This document shows, piece after piece, positions 36,749 through 49,520 of a DNA stretch of 64,000 nt (within the stretch, counting starts at the first letter, position 1; each line of letters opens with the position of its first letter). The stretch covers positions 1,461,860 through 1,525,859 of the forward strand of contig NMRA01000016.1 of assembly GCA_002633005.1 (NCBI GenBank), written 5' to 3'. The position numbers were made by a program, and so were the translations under genes. The stretch comes from Phoronis australis. Lineage: Eukaryota > Phoronida > Phoronidae. The notes under the pieces were generated by a model. It was not told the DNA's origin. It searched no databases and saw nothing but the letters and a program-made list of their open reading frames with translations.

Positions 36749-39049
36749 TACTTTTGCTTAGCACTTTTGTAGCCTGCTCAAAAGACGCGTGCTGTCGCTT
36801 GCTTGTGCGAAGGCCCATGTTTCTTGTTGCAAGGATTATCTCAAACCTTATTCACGAAAATTGGTTGTTTCTACAATATTTTACATATTTTTAGCAAATA
36901 CCTCGTCTTCATTATTGGGAAACTTAAAACACAAAGTATTTACCGTGTAGTGAGAAAAAAAGATTTAGCGGAACCACCTTCAACGGTGTGGAAATTCGTT
37001 ATGTACTTATACTGTTACTAGTACACATAGCCTTGTTTTTTTGATATACCAGTTGGAATGAAGGTAATTAAAGAAGGTTTGAGATAACCTTAATCAATGG
37101 TTGCTGTGAGCAAAGCAGTTTGACATCAATTTTCATTTGCAAAGCGATTTGGGTGGTAAAGAAGGCTAACTAACTGCACCTGGGGTTTTCACCATTGATT
37201 GCTTCACTAGCATTGTCCCCACCCATGGGAATCTTATGTGGGATAAATTTTCCTCGCTGACAGAGATCAATTTTTTCAAGCTTTATGCTGCATTAACTTT
37301 TCAATTATTAATGACCATCATGGTGGTGGTGAACTGTATGTAAAGGTTTGCAGACTCACTTGTGTATAGCTACAAGCCACTAGCATTTGAGAAACAGTAT
37401 CTTTCTTTAATTGCTAAGAGCGGACTAGAAGATTATAGATTGTGGAAACTGATGGAAATGAATTCAAGGCTATAGCAACAGCAGTGGCATACATTTCGCA
37501 TTTTAAGTTGAGAGTATTTGTCTTGCATTTTTGTTGGTGACTGGCAGGGTAACAGGTATGTATAGAGAGAGCGGGCGGGGGAGGGGGGGGTGAAGGGGCA
37601 CTGATGTTTCGACATTAGTTTGGTTCTCTATGGCACATCACGATCCTGTTGACTCCTTATTGTGATATGAGGCTATTTGATCTGTTCAATGAGCTGTTAG
37701 TGATTTGCACTTAATCCGGATTAAGCTTATAGGAATTATAGCAGGTTGCAGACTGGCTCACTTGTGAACTGATAATCCCATTCTTTTATGTTTTATACAG
37801 TACCAGCGCAGTGAAATGACATCATCTTGAATTAATGCAAGCGCATTATTTGCTTAACCGGTTTACTTTACTCGGTTATGGATATTAGTTAAGCTGTTCA
37901 CAAACTGGGTAACATGCTAGCCTTTTTTCACTAGCATTTTTTGCTAGTAACCCAACTCGCCAGTAATATTAACGGTTGCATAGGCTCACTTTTCCTAGTG
38001 CTGTGCGGGTGCTCTGAGTTATCCTAAGCTGCTGGACGGTGTTTTTGCCTTCACTTTCGTAGCCAGACTGCTTTAACTTCAAATGGCACGCAAGAGGAGG
38101 AAAAAAGAGCCCTTGATTTGTTGTTGCGTTGCATTGCATTGATCAGTTTGCTGCAATACCTGAATGTGCTTTAGGGTCAAATTTCACTTTGAAAACCATT
38201 CGGGTGGTAAGGAAATGAGCTAAAAACTGCACAACATGTCTGTCTTGTTGCAGCTAGCGTTTTTGCTATGGAAAAATGCTAAAACTTCTCGGCCACTCTT
38301 GTGAACCAAGAATTAGATTATCAGAAGTTGTGAAGGTATACTATACAGGTCATCCTTTTATGGTGTCTCTTAAATCTAATGCAGGTTATGAGATACAAGA
38401 CACTTATCAAATATTTAAAGTGGGTTCAATACAATGTAAAACAACATGGGCCCTTGGGTATATTCCCACCTTTGTATATAGAGTACACAAAGTAGGTATA
38501 CTGTTTACATATATGAAAGTATACTGTTGACCATATCAGAGGTAAAAACACCCAACAAAACTAGACAGAGTTTACTAGAATGAAAGTATAATTTTACATT
38601 CATCGAACAGGCTTCTCTGACTCAGTTTGCCATTAGGCATGTTTTGTTCAGTGGTGTTAAGACACATCATGGATGGTTTAGGTTCCCCCATTCTGACATT
38701 ATTCAAAACTGAATGAATGGTGGTTCCCAATGAGTGGAAAAAGGATATCGTTTTTAGATGTCAACACTGTCTTCGAAAACACGTAAAAGGGAATTTGGTC
38801 ACAATGACCTGTAGATTATATTCATTCCTGACATGTTGGTGTAACGTTATATAGGACTTTCTAAAAAATGTCCAAATTGGATTAACTCAGTGCTGTAGTG
38901 GTAAAAGTAGAGGTAAGTAGGCGCCCAAAGCCCACAATATCACCTTGAGAATTGAACATAACTTATGGTGCGTAGGCGCTACATTCAAATGCCAAAAGGT
39001 GGTTGGCTGCGCCTACGTGCACCTACGCCTCACTATAGCACTAGACTAA

Positions 39050-39745
39050 CTTTGGAACATCTCAGAAATAGCTGATCGGATACATGTGAAACTTACAGAT
39101 ACTATGGTTTGATGTAACTCTTCCCCATAATGCTACAAAAAATTGATTTTGAAGTTTTCCACTTTTGCATTAGGAACTATTAAAAATAAAACTTTTATTA
39201 GTCTTTTCGTCAACAAAATGACAACATGGAAAACTGACAATGACCATATTAAACATGTATACCAAATGAAATTGACCTTGCAAAATTGCGGCGAAGCTTC
39301 GGCTACCGAAGTTCCCCTGATGGGAAAGCGACATCGACGTGCCATTGTTTCTAAGGAGATTTGACAGAAGCATCATCCACACGATTATAACTTTTACAAG
39401 TGCCATGTTCACACTGAGTTACAGTGGTCATGACTTCTCGCTAAACCTGGCTCTCGCAGATTCAGGAGGATTATTAAACCACACTTATAGTAAGTTACAA
39501 ATTTTAAAACCGGTTTTAAAATTTTCAGACCAAGAGTTGTAACCTTAAAAGGTTTAATCGTTTTTGTTTGAACAGTATTCCCTTTCACCGAATGTAAGAA
39601 AAAATGCATGGGTATTCCACCCAATTAATATCACTGGTAGTGTAAAGTCAAAAGTCAAATTCTACAGGCTTTCAACTTGCAGAATATAGTTTTACTACAG
39701 TTATGAAGATATTTGGCAAAATTAACGTGGACTTGTTAAAAGGTC
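39050..39745. mobile_element. Foldback-family arm E (inverted orientation)
   Basis: It contains AACTTTGGAACATCTCAGAA, a block with TTTTCCACTTTTGCATTAGG, and the end ATATTTGGCAAAATTAACGT followed by GGACTTGTT. It corresponds, in the same orientation, to 27105-27600 and 60600-61000. A GTAGGCGC-rich insertion lies just before it (38920-39035). Confidence 0.55.
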
Positions 39746-40675
39746 CATTATCTTATAATAACCTTAAAAGCAAGGATTTGTACCTAAATTAAAGTCACGG
39801 AGACTCATTCTGTAGAATTCTAAGTTTTCAAATCAAAGTTACACAGACTCGTTCTGTAGTGTTCTGTCAGACTCAGAAACTGTGATAAACATCTTGCTAG
39901 AATAGAATTATTTGTCAGTTTGGGGGAAGTTTAATCACTGTGACAATTGAACAGCCTTTTTGTGGAAATTTAGTTAGAGTATGTGATGTTATTGCTTGCC
40001 TAGCTACTCAATTATTTATTTGTGTAAAGCCTTCCACTGTAATTGTTGCCACCAGATTTCCACAAAGTCCGTGGAGCAACACCTATCGAGATTTTTATCG
40101 AGATTTAGCCACCACGGAAATGAATGTATTGTTGCGGTTTTGTACATTACAACCTTGTCGATCTTTGGGGTTGTCCAGTTTATTTTGAGAGTACTGTACA
40201 AACTCGATCTCTCGTATATGATGAGTGTCTATTTGTTATGTGAGCTTCATGCTGAAACACGACTGTTCATATCATTACTCTGTTAGACTGCCCTGCGAGT
40301 GACAAATTAAGATCACCAGGTATTTCATTTCCGTGTTGCTGGAATCGCATGACTCTCTAATTAGAATGTGAATAAAACACACAGGATCGTTAGTCATCTG
40401 CGTACCACTAATTAGTTTCACGAATGTTAACAAACTACTCAGAGAATGCCCTATTCACCACATGTTTATAGTATATTTTATAAATATTTGATATTTATGA
40501 TATGAAAAACGTATTTTATTTCATTAGCGAATCCTTGTTTTGGGCTTAAAGTGTATAAATTTCCTATAACAACCTTAAGCCTGAAACCATGATGCGTGAG
40601 AAAAATGTTCTTTCTGAGTCCGACTGACGGAGCATAGTGTACGTTGTGGTTTCCTCTATATAATTGTTTCCCTTC

Positions 40676-40757
40676 GTCACAATGTGAGATAGCTATGTCA
40701 CAATGTGAGATAGCTATGTCACAATGTGAGATAGCTACGTCACAATGTGAGATAGCT
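40676..40757. repeat. 21-bp tandem repeat, four copies
   Basis: Four nearly identical units of GTCACAATGTGAGATAGCTA plus T or C. The last unit is followed by unique sequence. Confidence 0.95.
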
Positions 40758-40999
40758 AATAACAACGTAATTTCTCAGTGCTGACACTCTCTCCATTCTG
40801 ACTCTACTAATGTGTGAACTACCTGCTTGATTGTGTTGCATTTGAAAAAAACAATAGTGCAAATTGTCTTGCAAGGGACGTGTATTGGACTGTGTTAATA
40901 GTACAGTGCTAGACAAAAGTTATCAGACAAAATTTCCTCTGTCTTCACTGCTAATATTTAATTTACTGCTAAAATGACTGGTAATAACTATTGCGGAGG

Positions 41000-41190
41000 C
41001 AAAGTTCTAATTACAGAATGGTTTAAACACCTTACTAACTGTCTTGTTAATTCTCCTTTATACTTGTTCATGAGAGGCAACAAGTCTGACTTGAATTTAC
41101 CTTCTTCCTAGCCATGGTGAAGGGAATACCTGGTCATTTTGTTTGAATCCTTTTGGCTTGTACTGTGTGTGAGTTATCACTGACTGTCTG
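41000..41190. repeat. Dispersed repeat, copy 2 (other copy at 2.17 kb)
   Basis: It shares TTCTAATTACAGAATGG, CCTTACTAACT, TGGTCATT and CTTTTGGCTTGTACT with 2170-2260, with about 90 extra bases in the middle. Confidence 0.5.
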
Positions 41191-42878
41191 AGTTAGCACA
41201 TTGAGAGTTTTTCATGGCTACTACCCAACTCTACTGGTTACTGTACAAAGGAGTTACCAGCATATTGTGATAAGTGATTTATTTGAATGATTGTCGAAGA
41301 ATGCTATAGAGTCTATTGACTATTTGTTCGGTTTGCCGTTTGTCGAAAACTTAGATATGGCCGTGTCTGAAGTTGTGAATAAGTGAGTGGGCGTTTGGAC
41401 TCGACTCAGATGTAAGACAAAAGTGATAATTGTGCCTACTTGTAATCCAATCAAATACTTATTATGGTGGGTGTTTCTTTATCTCTTACCATCTGACTAC
41501 AACATATGGTATGTTGCAATGAGATTTATGTTCTTAAGTTGTCTAGTATGTCTGACACTCCAATCCAAACAGGAGTTAATGACCCCAGGAGGTCCTTGTT
41601 GGTACTGAATACACACAGGCACCAAAGAGTTTTAAGGGCCACCGAATGGATTCTCGAATTCTTGAATGTTTGGACATGTGACATTTTTTGCAAGTTACAC
41701 GTAATGATGGATTCCTTGGATCAGAAATATGGTGCTAGCTTCTTCTAAATATTATAAACTTCAAAATACCTTTTACTGTTGTGAGTCTTCAATTTGCATC
41801 AAACAGTATTTCTGAAATGCTAATTCACGTTAATCCTTCAACACCAAAAGAAAGGGTCACTGGTTCATCTTACCTCCATCAGCTGTGATTCTCCCTGTGC
41901 CACCACCTGGTGTCTCTCCAGTGTTGGATTTACCAGCTACAAACATTGGGGTTAATACTCATGTTCACCTAAATGCGCGTAACCCCATTTTTTGCAAATT
42001 TTCAAATTAAGCTCCAACTCCTCCTCTATTCCTACTCTGTACTTTTGAGGCTTTTCAATTGAAGTGCTTGGACTTAAGTGCCTACTTGTAATTTACTTCT
42101 TGGAGTTGATTTTTAAAAAGTAAAGCTGCGCTTTTAAATGCGGAAACCGCATCAATTTCTAGTCTTAGTGTAGTTATAGTTGGGAGTTACGCTCGCTGTT
42201 GAGGATATCGTATTCTGTATGTGCCGTCAGCAGTGCTTAAAAGCAGCGGTATTGTTGACTCATAACATAAGTTACATGTTAGCTATTTTGGATTAGTTGC
42301 GTGTTAAAGGAATATTGGGGAATATCAATGAGAAATGTCAGATTTTCTGAGATCGGCCTCAGTGACAGGGGAATCAAACCTCAGGACTGCAGTATCCCCA
42401 TGGTTGCTTAGACTAATACATTTGTGGCATTGATAAATCCTATTCCTTAAATGGTATACGAGTCTTTTAAGCATTACTTATTTGAATGACTAGTAAAGTC
42501 ACAGGTCTTTTGAATATCTGTCTGATTTAATGGCGAGAATTTGAATAAAAGCACAAACATGCAATGGGTTTTGTTATTTTATAGCTCTGCATGGTCAAAG
42601 GTAATAAATACAGTTAGTCTGTCCCATCCTACAATAATGCCAAAAATGCATTTTTCGGCCATAAAACCGTTAATGTCCCTTTAAATCAAAGCATTTTTCT
42701 TCTTGGAAATTGCTATTAATGTAATGTTCTTTTAGTGATGGGCTATCTACAGTCTGCAATATTAGATTTTATCAGCCTTTGCCGTTTAGAGTGTGATTCC
42801 TATATTTTATTTCTCGCAGTGTTGTCTGTGGCTGATGCCAGCTCTAGTCTCTATCTGAAGTGTCTGCTTTGTTTTCAG

Positions 42879-42938
42879 GCTGTCTGTGATTTGCTGTCCC
42901 CAGAAGAAGAGCAGCGCTTGACATTTTTGGCCAAGTTG
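42879..42938 (+). CDS. PDE2A: PDE2A-like exon 5
   Basis: Sixty bases, phase 0 to 0, encoding AVCDLLSPEEEQRLTFLAKL. Human PDE2A has [20 protein letters not shown]. The acceptor is the pyrimidine-rich TTTGTTTTCAG and the donor GTGAGT. It closes the N-terminal domain with a predicted helix. It follows an intron of about 29.3 kb, the largest in the window. Confidence 0.88.
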
Positions 42939-45900
42939 GTGAGTGTTTCAAGTACCACCTATCAGTCTGCAGCATGATCGATAGTAAGAAAAAAATTAGC
43001 TACTTTAGTTTGTGGATCTATGTTGCTTGAACTTGATGTCGTATTTCGTCAGCCTCATTTTCAACATGGTTGTCTAAAATATACCGTTCAGAGTTCATGA
43101 ATTTGGGCTAGATAGATTTCCTAATTTTACACAAACATTCTTTGCGCAGTTTAAACATATTTAGATTTTGTAACACAAGCTTATGGTAGATATCATAATT
43201 TTCCTCGATTATTCTATAGAGTCTAAAATAAATGTTCATTTTTAACATGGGCAATGTAGATTTCCTAATTTTCCACAGATAATGTAATGTTATCATGATG
43301 GAGTAAATTTGATTGGTTTTGGAACTCCAGCTTTGATGCCTAAGACTCGTGATTGGAATCATTGGAGTTTGTTTGCTTCTAGAGCCTCACATGTATACCA
43401 CATACTGTTAAAAGAGGCTTCATTTGATGCTCACTCCATATCGGCCACTATACAATCGCACGAAAGTGACGCCATTTTTGCAATCTCGCTGCTGTTGTAC
43501 GTAATTCGATCCCTAGCTGCCCTGTGATTGGCTGGTAGGGTATATGACCTTTACGTCGTTGTCACCAAATAGCATGTGGCAGTTGACATGCCACACTTAT
43601 GCATGATGTATGAATGAGGTGTGATATGTAGCGAGAAAATATTCTCCCATAGTATGCAGTTGGCAGTTTCAATCTATGTATGGCTTCAGACATTTAATCA
43701 TTCAGGTAGCGATTAGTGATTTACTGTCTGGCACATCCACTTATATCTAATCTTTGTTCATGATCTGATCTGAGACATTATCTATTGGACAAGTTTTGTT
43801 GTCGCATGATGTCAACTTTATTGTTCAGTCTATAGTACCTAAATGACACGAGGTGCTACAATATAATAAATCTATAATGTTTTCTAGCATTTATGTTTTG
43901 TTTTTGATAATCTTTACCAGAACGTATTTTTCTGTACTGTTGATCTGTCACGCATCAAAACATTTATTGAACTGGTTTTCCGATGTGCAGAAGTTTTTCA
44001 ATTTTTAATTTGCTATCCGTTCTCCCATGAAATGTAAGATTTATTTTTTCATCACTGATCAAACTCCCATCTCAATGCAAGTAGATAGTTTTCATGCGAA
44101 CTACAGTTGACATGACAGTGAGACCAAACATGATGTGCCATTGCGCACACCCCTCGATACAGTCTTCTTGGTAAACCGAAGTTGTGCGTCCTGCTTTATC
44201 GGCTGGTAGTTGGGTAAGGGCGCAGGTTCATTGTCTGAACTTGCTATTCACTTAAAGGCTTCTGTGCTTTACATACATCCCTGTTCATACCAATATCCTC
44301 AGTGGCCACAGATTTCAAAATACACTCGTTAGAATTAAGATGAAAGAATGCACGCTCTCCTATGGCAATGAAGACAGGAATAGAGTTTGATACAGCCTTT
44401 AGAAACTGCAAACCTTGCAGACCAGTTTACATCTGAGATGTTACTAAGGCAACCTTTTCCATTTCGTTTGTCATAATTGTGGTCATGTTACTCCTCTTAA
44501 GATAAGATTCCTTATCTCACAATGAGAAAGTCCGGCTGCCAAAATGTAGATGTCAACATTCCTTGAAAAAAACAAAGTCTTTATGTTTGCAGCCGAGCTC
44601 TGTCTGGATGGCTTTAAAAGAAAATCAGACACATTTTTATAGCTAAAAAAAATGAAAAACTCGTACTTGTAATAGGGCAATCTTAAAAATGATTTTTTTG
44701 TAGAAAAACCAATCATGTGGTTACGAACATGTGGGCGTGATTGCTTTCATACACAAATTTCTCAGGGATCTTCATAGATTTTGAAAATACATAGGTCTAC
44801 TTATTAAACTGTTATTTAAGAAATTCCATCCTTGGAAATGAAGGTAACCCATTAGCCTAAAAAACAAATTATGAATCGGGTTGCAGGTATGAAAGTTATA
44901 TGCCATGTCACTGGTTATTTACGAGCTGACAACCTCCCCACTGGGATGTACCATTTGTCGTTTGGATGAAGTTGAGTTGTTGGTCAGATGAAAATTTCAA
45001 GGTACCTAAATTCTTGGTAGTGATAAGAGAAACTCTTTACAAATCAGGACAGACTCAAGCCGACAAAGGGGATGTTCAGTTGCATCATTGAAAGCTGCGC
45101 GGAAGGTAACCGTGACAACCAAAAAAGAATGGTGGGAACTGAGATGCAAAATAAGAACAAAAAAGTTCATATGTTCGCATTATAATCTATCTACACATTG
45201 TGAAATATATTTGACATATAAAAAAGTAAAGAATTGTGCTTTTGTCAAAACAATGGCAGATATGTTTGCATAAATGCCATATTCATAGCTAGAGGCTATC
45301 TTTTTCTTCCTTGCCATTCGAGTAGCATCACCAGAATTGATTAGTCTCGTGTTTTTGCCCACTTCTAACAGGAATATTTCTTTGTAATGTGAGCATTAAT
45401 ATTAGTCAGAGTCTACTCACTAATCCATCTATGTGTGCGATATGGTTAGCGGCATTAGAATACGAAGCCTGTGATTAGAATGTGGGAATCTTCGATAACA
45501 TATGTTTAGTGACGTTGGATGGTTCCAATCCGTCAAATGTCCGTGTCTTTGTGTTTATAAAGGGACGCCTTTATGGCACTCTGCGTCTTCTGTACTCCTT
45601 TGCTGAATTGTATTCATTGGAACAACTCTATATTGGCATTCTCGGTCTGTTGTCTTCTAAGTACGATTAATAGCATTTGTAATTAGTGAATTTAGTGATG
45701 TCTGATGTTACTGACCTGTGGTTTACTGCCTGAGGTGTGTTTTTATCTTTAAAGTATGAGTGATCTTAGCTCATCATCTCACACTTTTGCACATACTGTT
45801 AATTCTATGTTATGGAGTCAGTTATATATACGGTAAGCTGTGAATATTCGTAGAACACATGTATTACGTTAGCTGTCAAGGAATCAGTTGTAAGTACGGT

Positions 45901-46857
45901 AAGCTGTGAATATTCGTAGAACACATGTATTACGTTAGCTGTCAAGGAGTCAGTTATAAATACGGTAAGCTGTGAATATTCGTAGAACACATGTATTACG
46001 TTATCTGTCAAGGAGTCAGTTATAAATACGGTAAGCTGTGAATATTCGTAGAACACATGTATTACATTAGCTGTCAAGGAGTCAGTTATAAATACGGTAA
46101 GCTGTGAATATTCGTAGAACACATGTATTACATTAACTGTCAAGGAATCAGTTGTAAGTATGGTAATCTGTGAATATTCGTAGAACACAGCTGTAAGGTC
46201 ACGGTCTCATCTGTAACGATCATAAGAATTTGTAACATGTTTGCCAGCGGAGAAACAGTTTTCTCGGCTTTGAACTTCAGTTCCCCTGTCCGCCTGATGA
46301 TAGATTTTAGATTTTAATGTGTGTCCGAATCCGTTTTTGTTTTGAGTTTTCAGTATACGCATACAACGGCATCACACCTCGGGTAACAGTTGTAGTGACC
46401 TCAACTATTACTCTCCTGTAGTTTGCCTCTAAAGCAGTTTTCGTAATATGCCCAACCAACAAAAATCCTGTGTAATTGCTAGTTTTCTTGCCGGCCAGAC
46501 GTTGGTTGATATTGTGCTTAGTATTTAGTAATCAGCCTCAGTCTGAACCAGTGGTATGCTTCACAAAAAGTGACTTAAAACTTAAGTAAAAAATTTTGGC
46601 TCATGTTCCGCACAACTGCTGCCGAAAAAAAATTTAAAATCCCGCTTAAGCAAAAATGGAAATTCTCTCATTTGAGAGTATTTAAACTGCTGGTATCCGT
46701 TAATGTTGCATGAATTGTTCTTATGCTCTGACGTGTTAATAATTAATCAGCTAAACCTTTGTTCAGTAATTGTGAATTGGCAGTGCAAGACCACTCTGAC
46801 GTCCGTCTTAAGTCGCTTTTCACGAAGTAGTCTTCAGACCAGTGTGCGTTGTTTCAG
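42939..46857. other. Intron 5
   Basis: Mostly featureless AT-rich sequence. It contains the 66-base tandem array at 45811-46190. No gene is supported. Confidence 0.6.
45811..46190. repeat. 66-bp tandem repeat, about 5.7 copies
   Basis: Each unit contains GGTAAGCTGTGAATATTCGT and AGAACACATGTATTACGTTA; spacing of GAATATTCG is 66 bases. Because 66 is a multiple of three, the minus strand stays open for 127 codons as 22-residue repeats (FYEYSQLTVFITDSL...). Unit-to-unit changes look random, so I do not call a gene. Confidence 0.9.
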
Positions 46858-46939
46858 ATCTCCTCAGCCTATTACCACCTGAAGTTCAGCAACAACAACA
46901 TGGCTGAGACAAGAACAGAGGACATCCTGCAACTATGTG
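46858..46939 (+). CDS. PDE2A: PDE2A-like exon 6 (first assembled copy)
   Basis: Eighty-two bases, phase 0 in, 1 out, encoding ISSAYYHLKFSNNNMAETRT, then EDILQLC. Human PDE2A has a longer glycine/proline-rich linker here before YTDRDRKILQLCG, so the invertebrate linker is much shorter. The acceptor is TGTTTCAG (an alternative AG lies at the end of ATCTCCTCAG but would shift the phase). The donor is GTATGC, weaker than its neighbours. The exon is repeated at 49448-49520. Confidence 0.87.
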
Positions 46940-47975
46940 GTATGCTGGTCATTTCAAGTTCACTTAGTAAATGTTTTAAGTATTTGATAATCAGTAACTG
47001 TTTTTTATGATAATTCTCCACTTCGCAAAAAATAATTGTCAAAATTGTCATTTTCCATTTTCATCGACTAATTACTTTACTGGAAACAATGGAAAATTTA
47101 CCAAAAATTGTTTTGTGACGTCTACACAGCAGAAACCATACTCGTATGAGACAGCACTGTTCACTTTGATGCCAAATCTGCGTCATCCTAAATAAGTTAT
47201 AAGATAATTATCAGAAGTTGATTTGATTAGAATTACTGTTCTGTGTAGCAAGTATTATGTCTTCGATAGTCTCAGACCAACCTAATATTTTATTTATCTA
47301 GTATGTACACGAAGATTAATTTTGTACTTTTATTAACTTCTATTTATTATTCATTTATGGTAATTATTTTTTATTTAATCATATTGTCGTATACTTTTAA
47401 TACCTTCTATTTCTTGTTTGGTCATCATTTATTTTAATTGTTTCTCCAGTCTTTCCATGGCAGTCATCATTGATCATATAAGTCCTGTATTTCGTTTTTA
47501 CAAGTCTGTTTATGTGTCTTACTTTCTTTGTACGTTTTTGTTGAGGGCCCCCGTGGAAAACTGATGGGGTTACCCTCATTGTAAATATCACAATAAATTC
47601 TTAAATAATTAAATACTAGTTTTCTTAATCTTCTGAATTTTGTGTAGAAATTTGACAAAATATTTTACTTTTACTTGTCATCAATATTGTGCGCTAAATA
47701 AGTAAAAAATAACTGTACACAAAATTGGTTGATATTTAAAAAATTAAGTGGATTTGTTTTGGCTGTTTGTCACTCATTTTATCAAGTGATTTCTTTAATG
47801 TTAAAATATTCCTAGGAGTATGAAAACAAGCCTGGCATTTTGGCTCCTAGTCCTATTTAACATTGTCTGAGAACATTTTGACAATTTCGAAATATTTCTT
47901 TGTATCTTGAAGAATTGACGTGATCATACACACAAGTTCTTATTCAATTCCAGCTTCCTTTTGTTTCATTCCCAG
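46940..47975. other. Intron 6
   Basis: AT-rich sequence of about 1 kb between exons 6 and 7, repeated in the second block. Nothing recognised inside. Confidence 0.6.
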
Positions 47976-48028
47976 GGGATTTGCATGACGAAGACGCCGA
48001 ATCGTTACAGTTGAAAGTTATCAGATAC
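47976..48028 (+). CDS. PDE2A: PDE2A-like exon 7 (first assembled copy)
   Basis: Fifty-three bases, phase 1 in, 0 out, encoding (G)DLHDEDAESLQLKVIRY. Human PDE2A reads GELYDLDASSLQLKVLQY, so 11 of 18 positions are identical. This is the beginning of the GAF-A domain. The acceptor is CATTCCCAG and the donor GTAAGT. A second copy at 50543-50595 differs by one synonymous change (TTA versus CTA leucine). Confidence 0.92.
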
Positions 48029-48949
48029 GTAAGTGGCATCGCCATGGCTGCATCCTGTAAACCTTAAAGTTAGGCCAGAGTTGAAGGCCACGCAAAATGG
48101 TGTGAGTGAAGGCGAGGGTTTGCCGAGTATAAGCTCGAGGAGCATTACTAGCGCAGACTAGCAAAATGGACGCCCCTGAAGTGATTGATGGCGATTAGTA
48201 GGAATATTGAAATATGGTTGTAAATTTGCTATATCTGTGCCATACGGTAACTGTACTCTTGTTTCTCCTGAAAGTAATTGCCAAAATGATTCGTTATGTG
48301 AAATTTTAGTTGATTGGGAAATTTTTAAAACAAAAATGGAAAATAAAAAATTCTAGTGTATAATTAGCTTGGTTTGAGCTGTGGAGATGGCACACAATGT
48401 TGGTTAGTTTATGTGAATTCCAGCAGGGTAGTCATTAACTAAAAATTGAAAAATGTCAATTTTGAGAATTTAGTTATGTGCAAAATAAGTGAAAATTACC
48501 GAGACTCCTTGGAAACTGATATAAATTGAAGACACACAGTAAGTGGAAACCATAGTTCTCGTTCTAAACTACAATGATTATCGTTAATTTAATTTGAACA
48601 CTAAATTAAGACTGCATTAGACTTCAGAAATTTCATAAAGAAACCATCAGTCGAGAAGTTAGTGGTTCAGTCTAGATTATTACCGAACACGAATTGCTTC
48701 TCATCTTGTTTCTAATTTATCTGGGCCTCATGGGAGACTGTTGTGCTTTCGTTTGCTTGAGCCACACTGTGATAACAAAAAAAGCTATTAGTGTAAATGC
48801 ATATTTGTGTCACCAGTTTGCATATTATCACTTCCCTGATGACGTGTCAAGTGTAATAATCCAAATGTGTGATATGATATCAGTTTATTTGATATCAGTT
48901 TATATGATATCAGTTTATATGATATCAGTTTATATGATATCAGTTTATA

Positions 48950-49447
48950 NNNNNNNNNNNNNNNNNNNNNNNNNNNNNNNNNNNNNNNNNNNNNNNNNNN
49001 NNNNNNNNNNNNNNNNNNNNNNNNNNNNNNNNNNNNNNNNNNNNNNNNNNNNNNNNNNNNNNNNNNNNNNNNNNNNNNNNNNNNNNNNNNNNNNNNNNNN
49101 NNNNNNNNNNNNNNNNNNNNNNNNNNNNNNNNNNNNNNNNNNNNNNNNNNNNNNNNNNNNNNNNNNNNNNNNNNNNNNNNNNNNNNNNNNNNNNNNNNNN
49201 NNNNNNNNNNNNNNNNNNNNNNNNNNNNNNNNNNNNNNNNNNNNNNNNNNNNNNNNNNNNNNNNNNNNNNNNNNNNNNNNNNNNNNNNNNNNNNNNNNNN
49301 NNNNNNNNNNNNNNNNNNNNNNNNNNNNNNNNNNNNNNNNNNNNNNNNNNNNNNNNNNNNNNNNNNNNNNNNNNNNNNNNNNNNNNNNNNNNNNNNNNNN
49401 NNNNNNNNNNNNNNNNNNNNNNNNNNNNNNNNNNNNNNNNNNNNNNN
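48950..49447. other. Assembly gap, 498 N
   Basis: A run of N directly after the 15-base tandem array and directly before the second copy of exon 6. Confidence 1.
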
Positions 49448-49520
49448 GCCTATTACCACCTGAAGTTCAGCAACAACAACATGGCTGAGACAAGAACAGA
49501 GGACATCCTGCAACTATGTG
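49448..49520 (+). CDS. PDE2A: PDE2A-like exon 6, second assembled copy (cut by gap)
   Basis: The same coding sequence as 46867-46939, beginning nine bases inside exon 6 because the left part falls in the N gap. The coding bases are identical. Since the flanking introns are also repeated at about 98 percent identity by eye, I read this as a second allele placed in tandem and not as an additional exon of one transcript. Splicing both copies in would duplicate the start of GAF-A. Confidence 0.7.

Larger units (their letters stand above)
13538..42878. other. Intron 4 (about 29.3 kb), repeat-rich
   Basis: No host exon is supported in it. It contains diverged sequence units at 13.9-16.9 kb, a 29-base minisatellite, a hAT-like insertion, MITEs at 23.7 and 28.6 kb, a 0.57-kb duplication around a single N, foldback elements at 25.3-27.6, 32.5 and 39.0-39.7 kb, a long inverted repeat at 33.1-33.8 kb, CCTAGTGG-type repeats at 18.3 and 35.5-36.35 kb, and a 21-base tandem array at 40.68 kb. 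Stretches at 16.9-18.3, 18.7-23.7, 29.1-32.5 and 41.2-42.8 kb show nothing I can name. Confidence 0.6.
46867..48949. repeat. 2.1-kb block, first copy, with exons 6 and 7
   Basis: This block, from inside exon 6 to a 15-base tandem array (GATATCAGTTTATAT, 48873-48949), is repeated at 49448-51519. Differences are scattered substitutions and small indels such as ATTACTTTACTGG versus ATTTACACTGG. Confidence 0.95.

Noticed and set aside
42340-42440. tRNA gene on the minus strand
   Set aside because: Only a B-box-like string is present; no cloverleaf can be drawn.
48694-49488. Long open frame across the N gap
   Set aside because: Most of its length is N; the left part is translated tandem repeat and the right part is exon 6 in a wrong frame.
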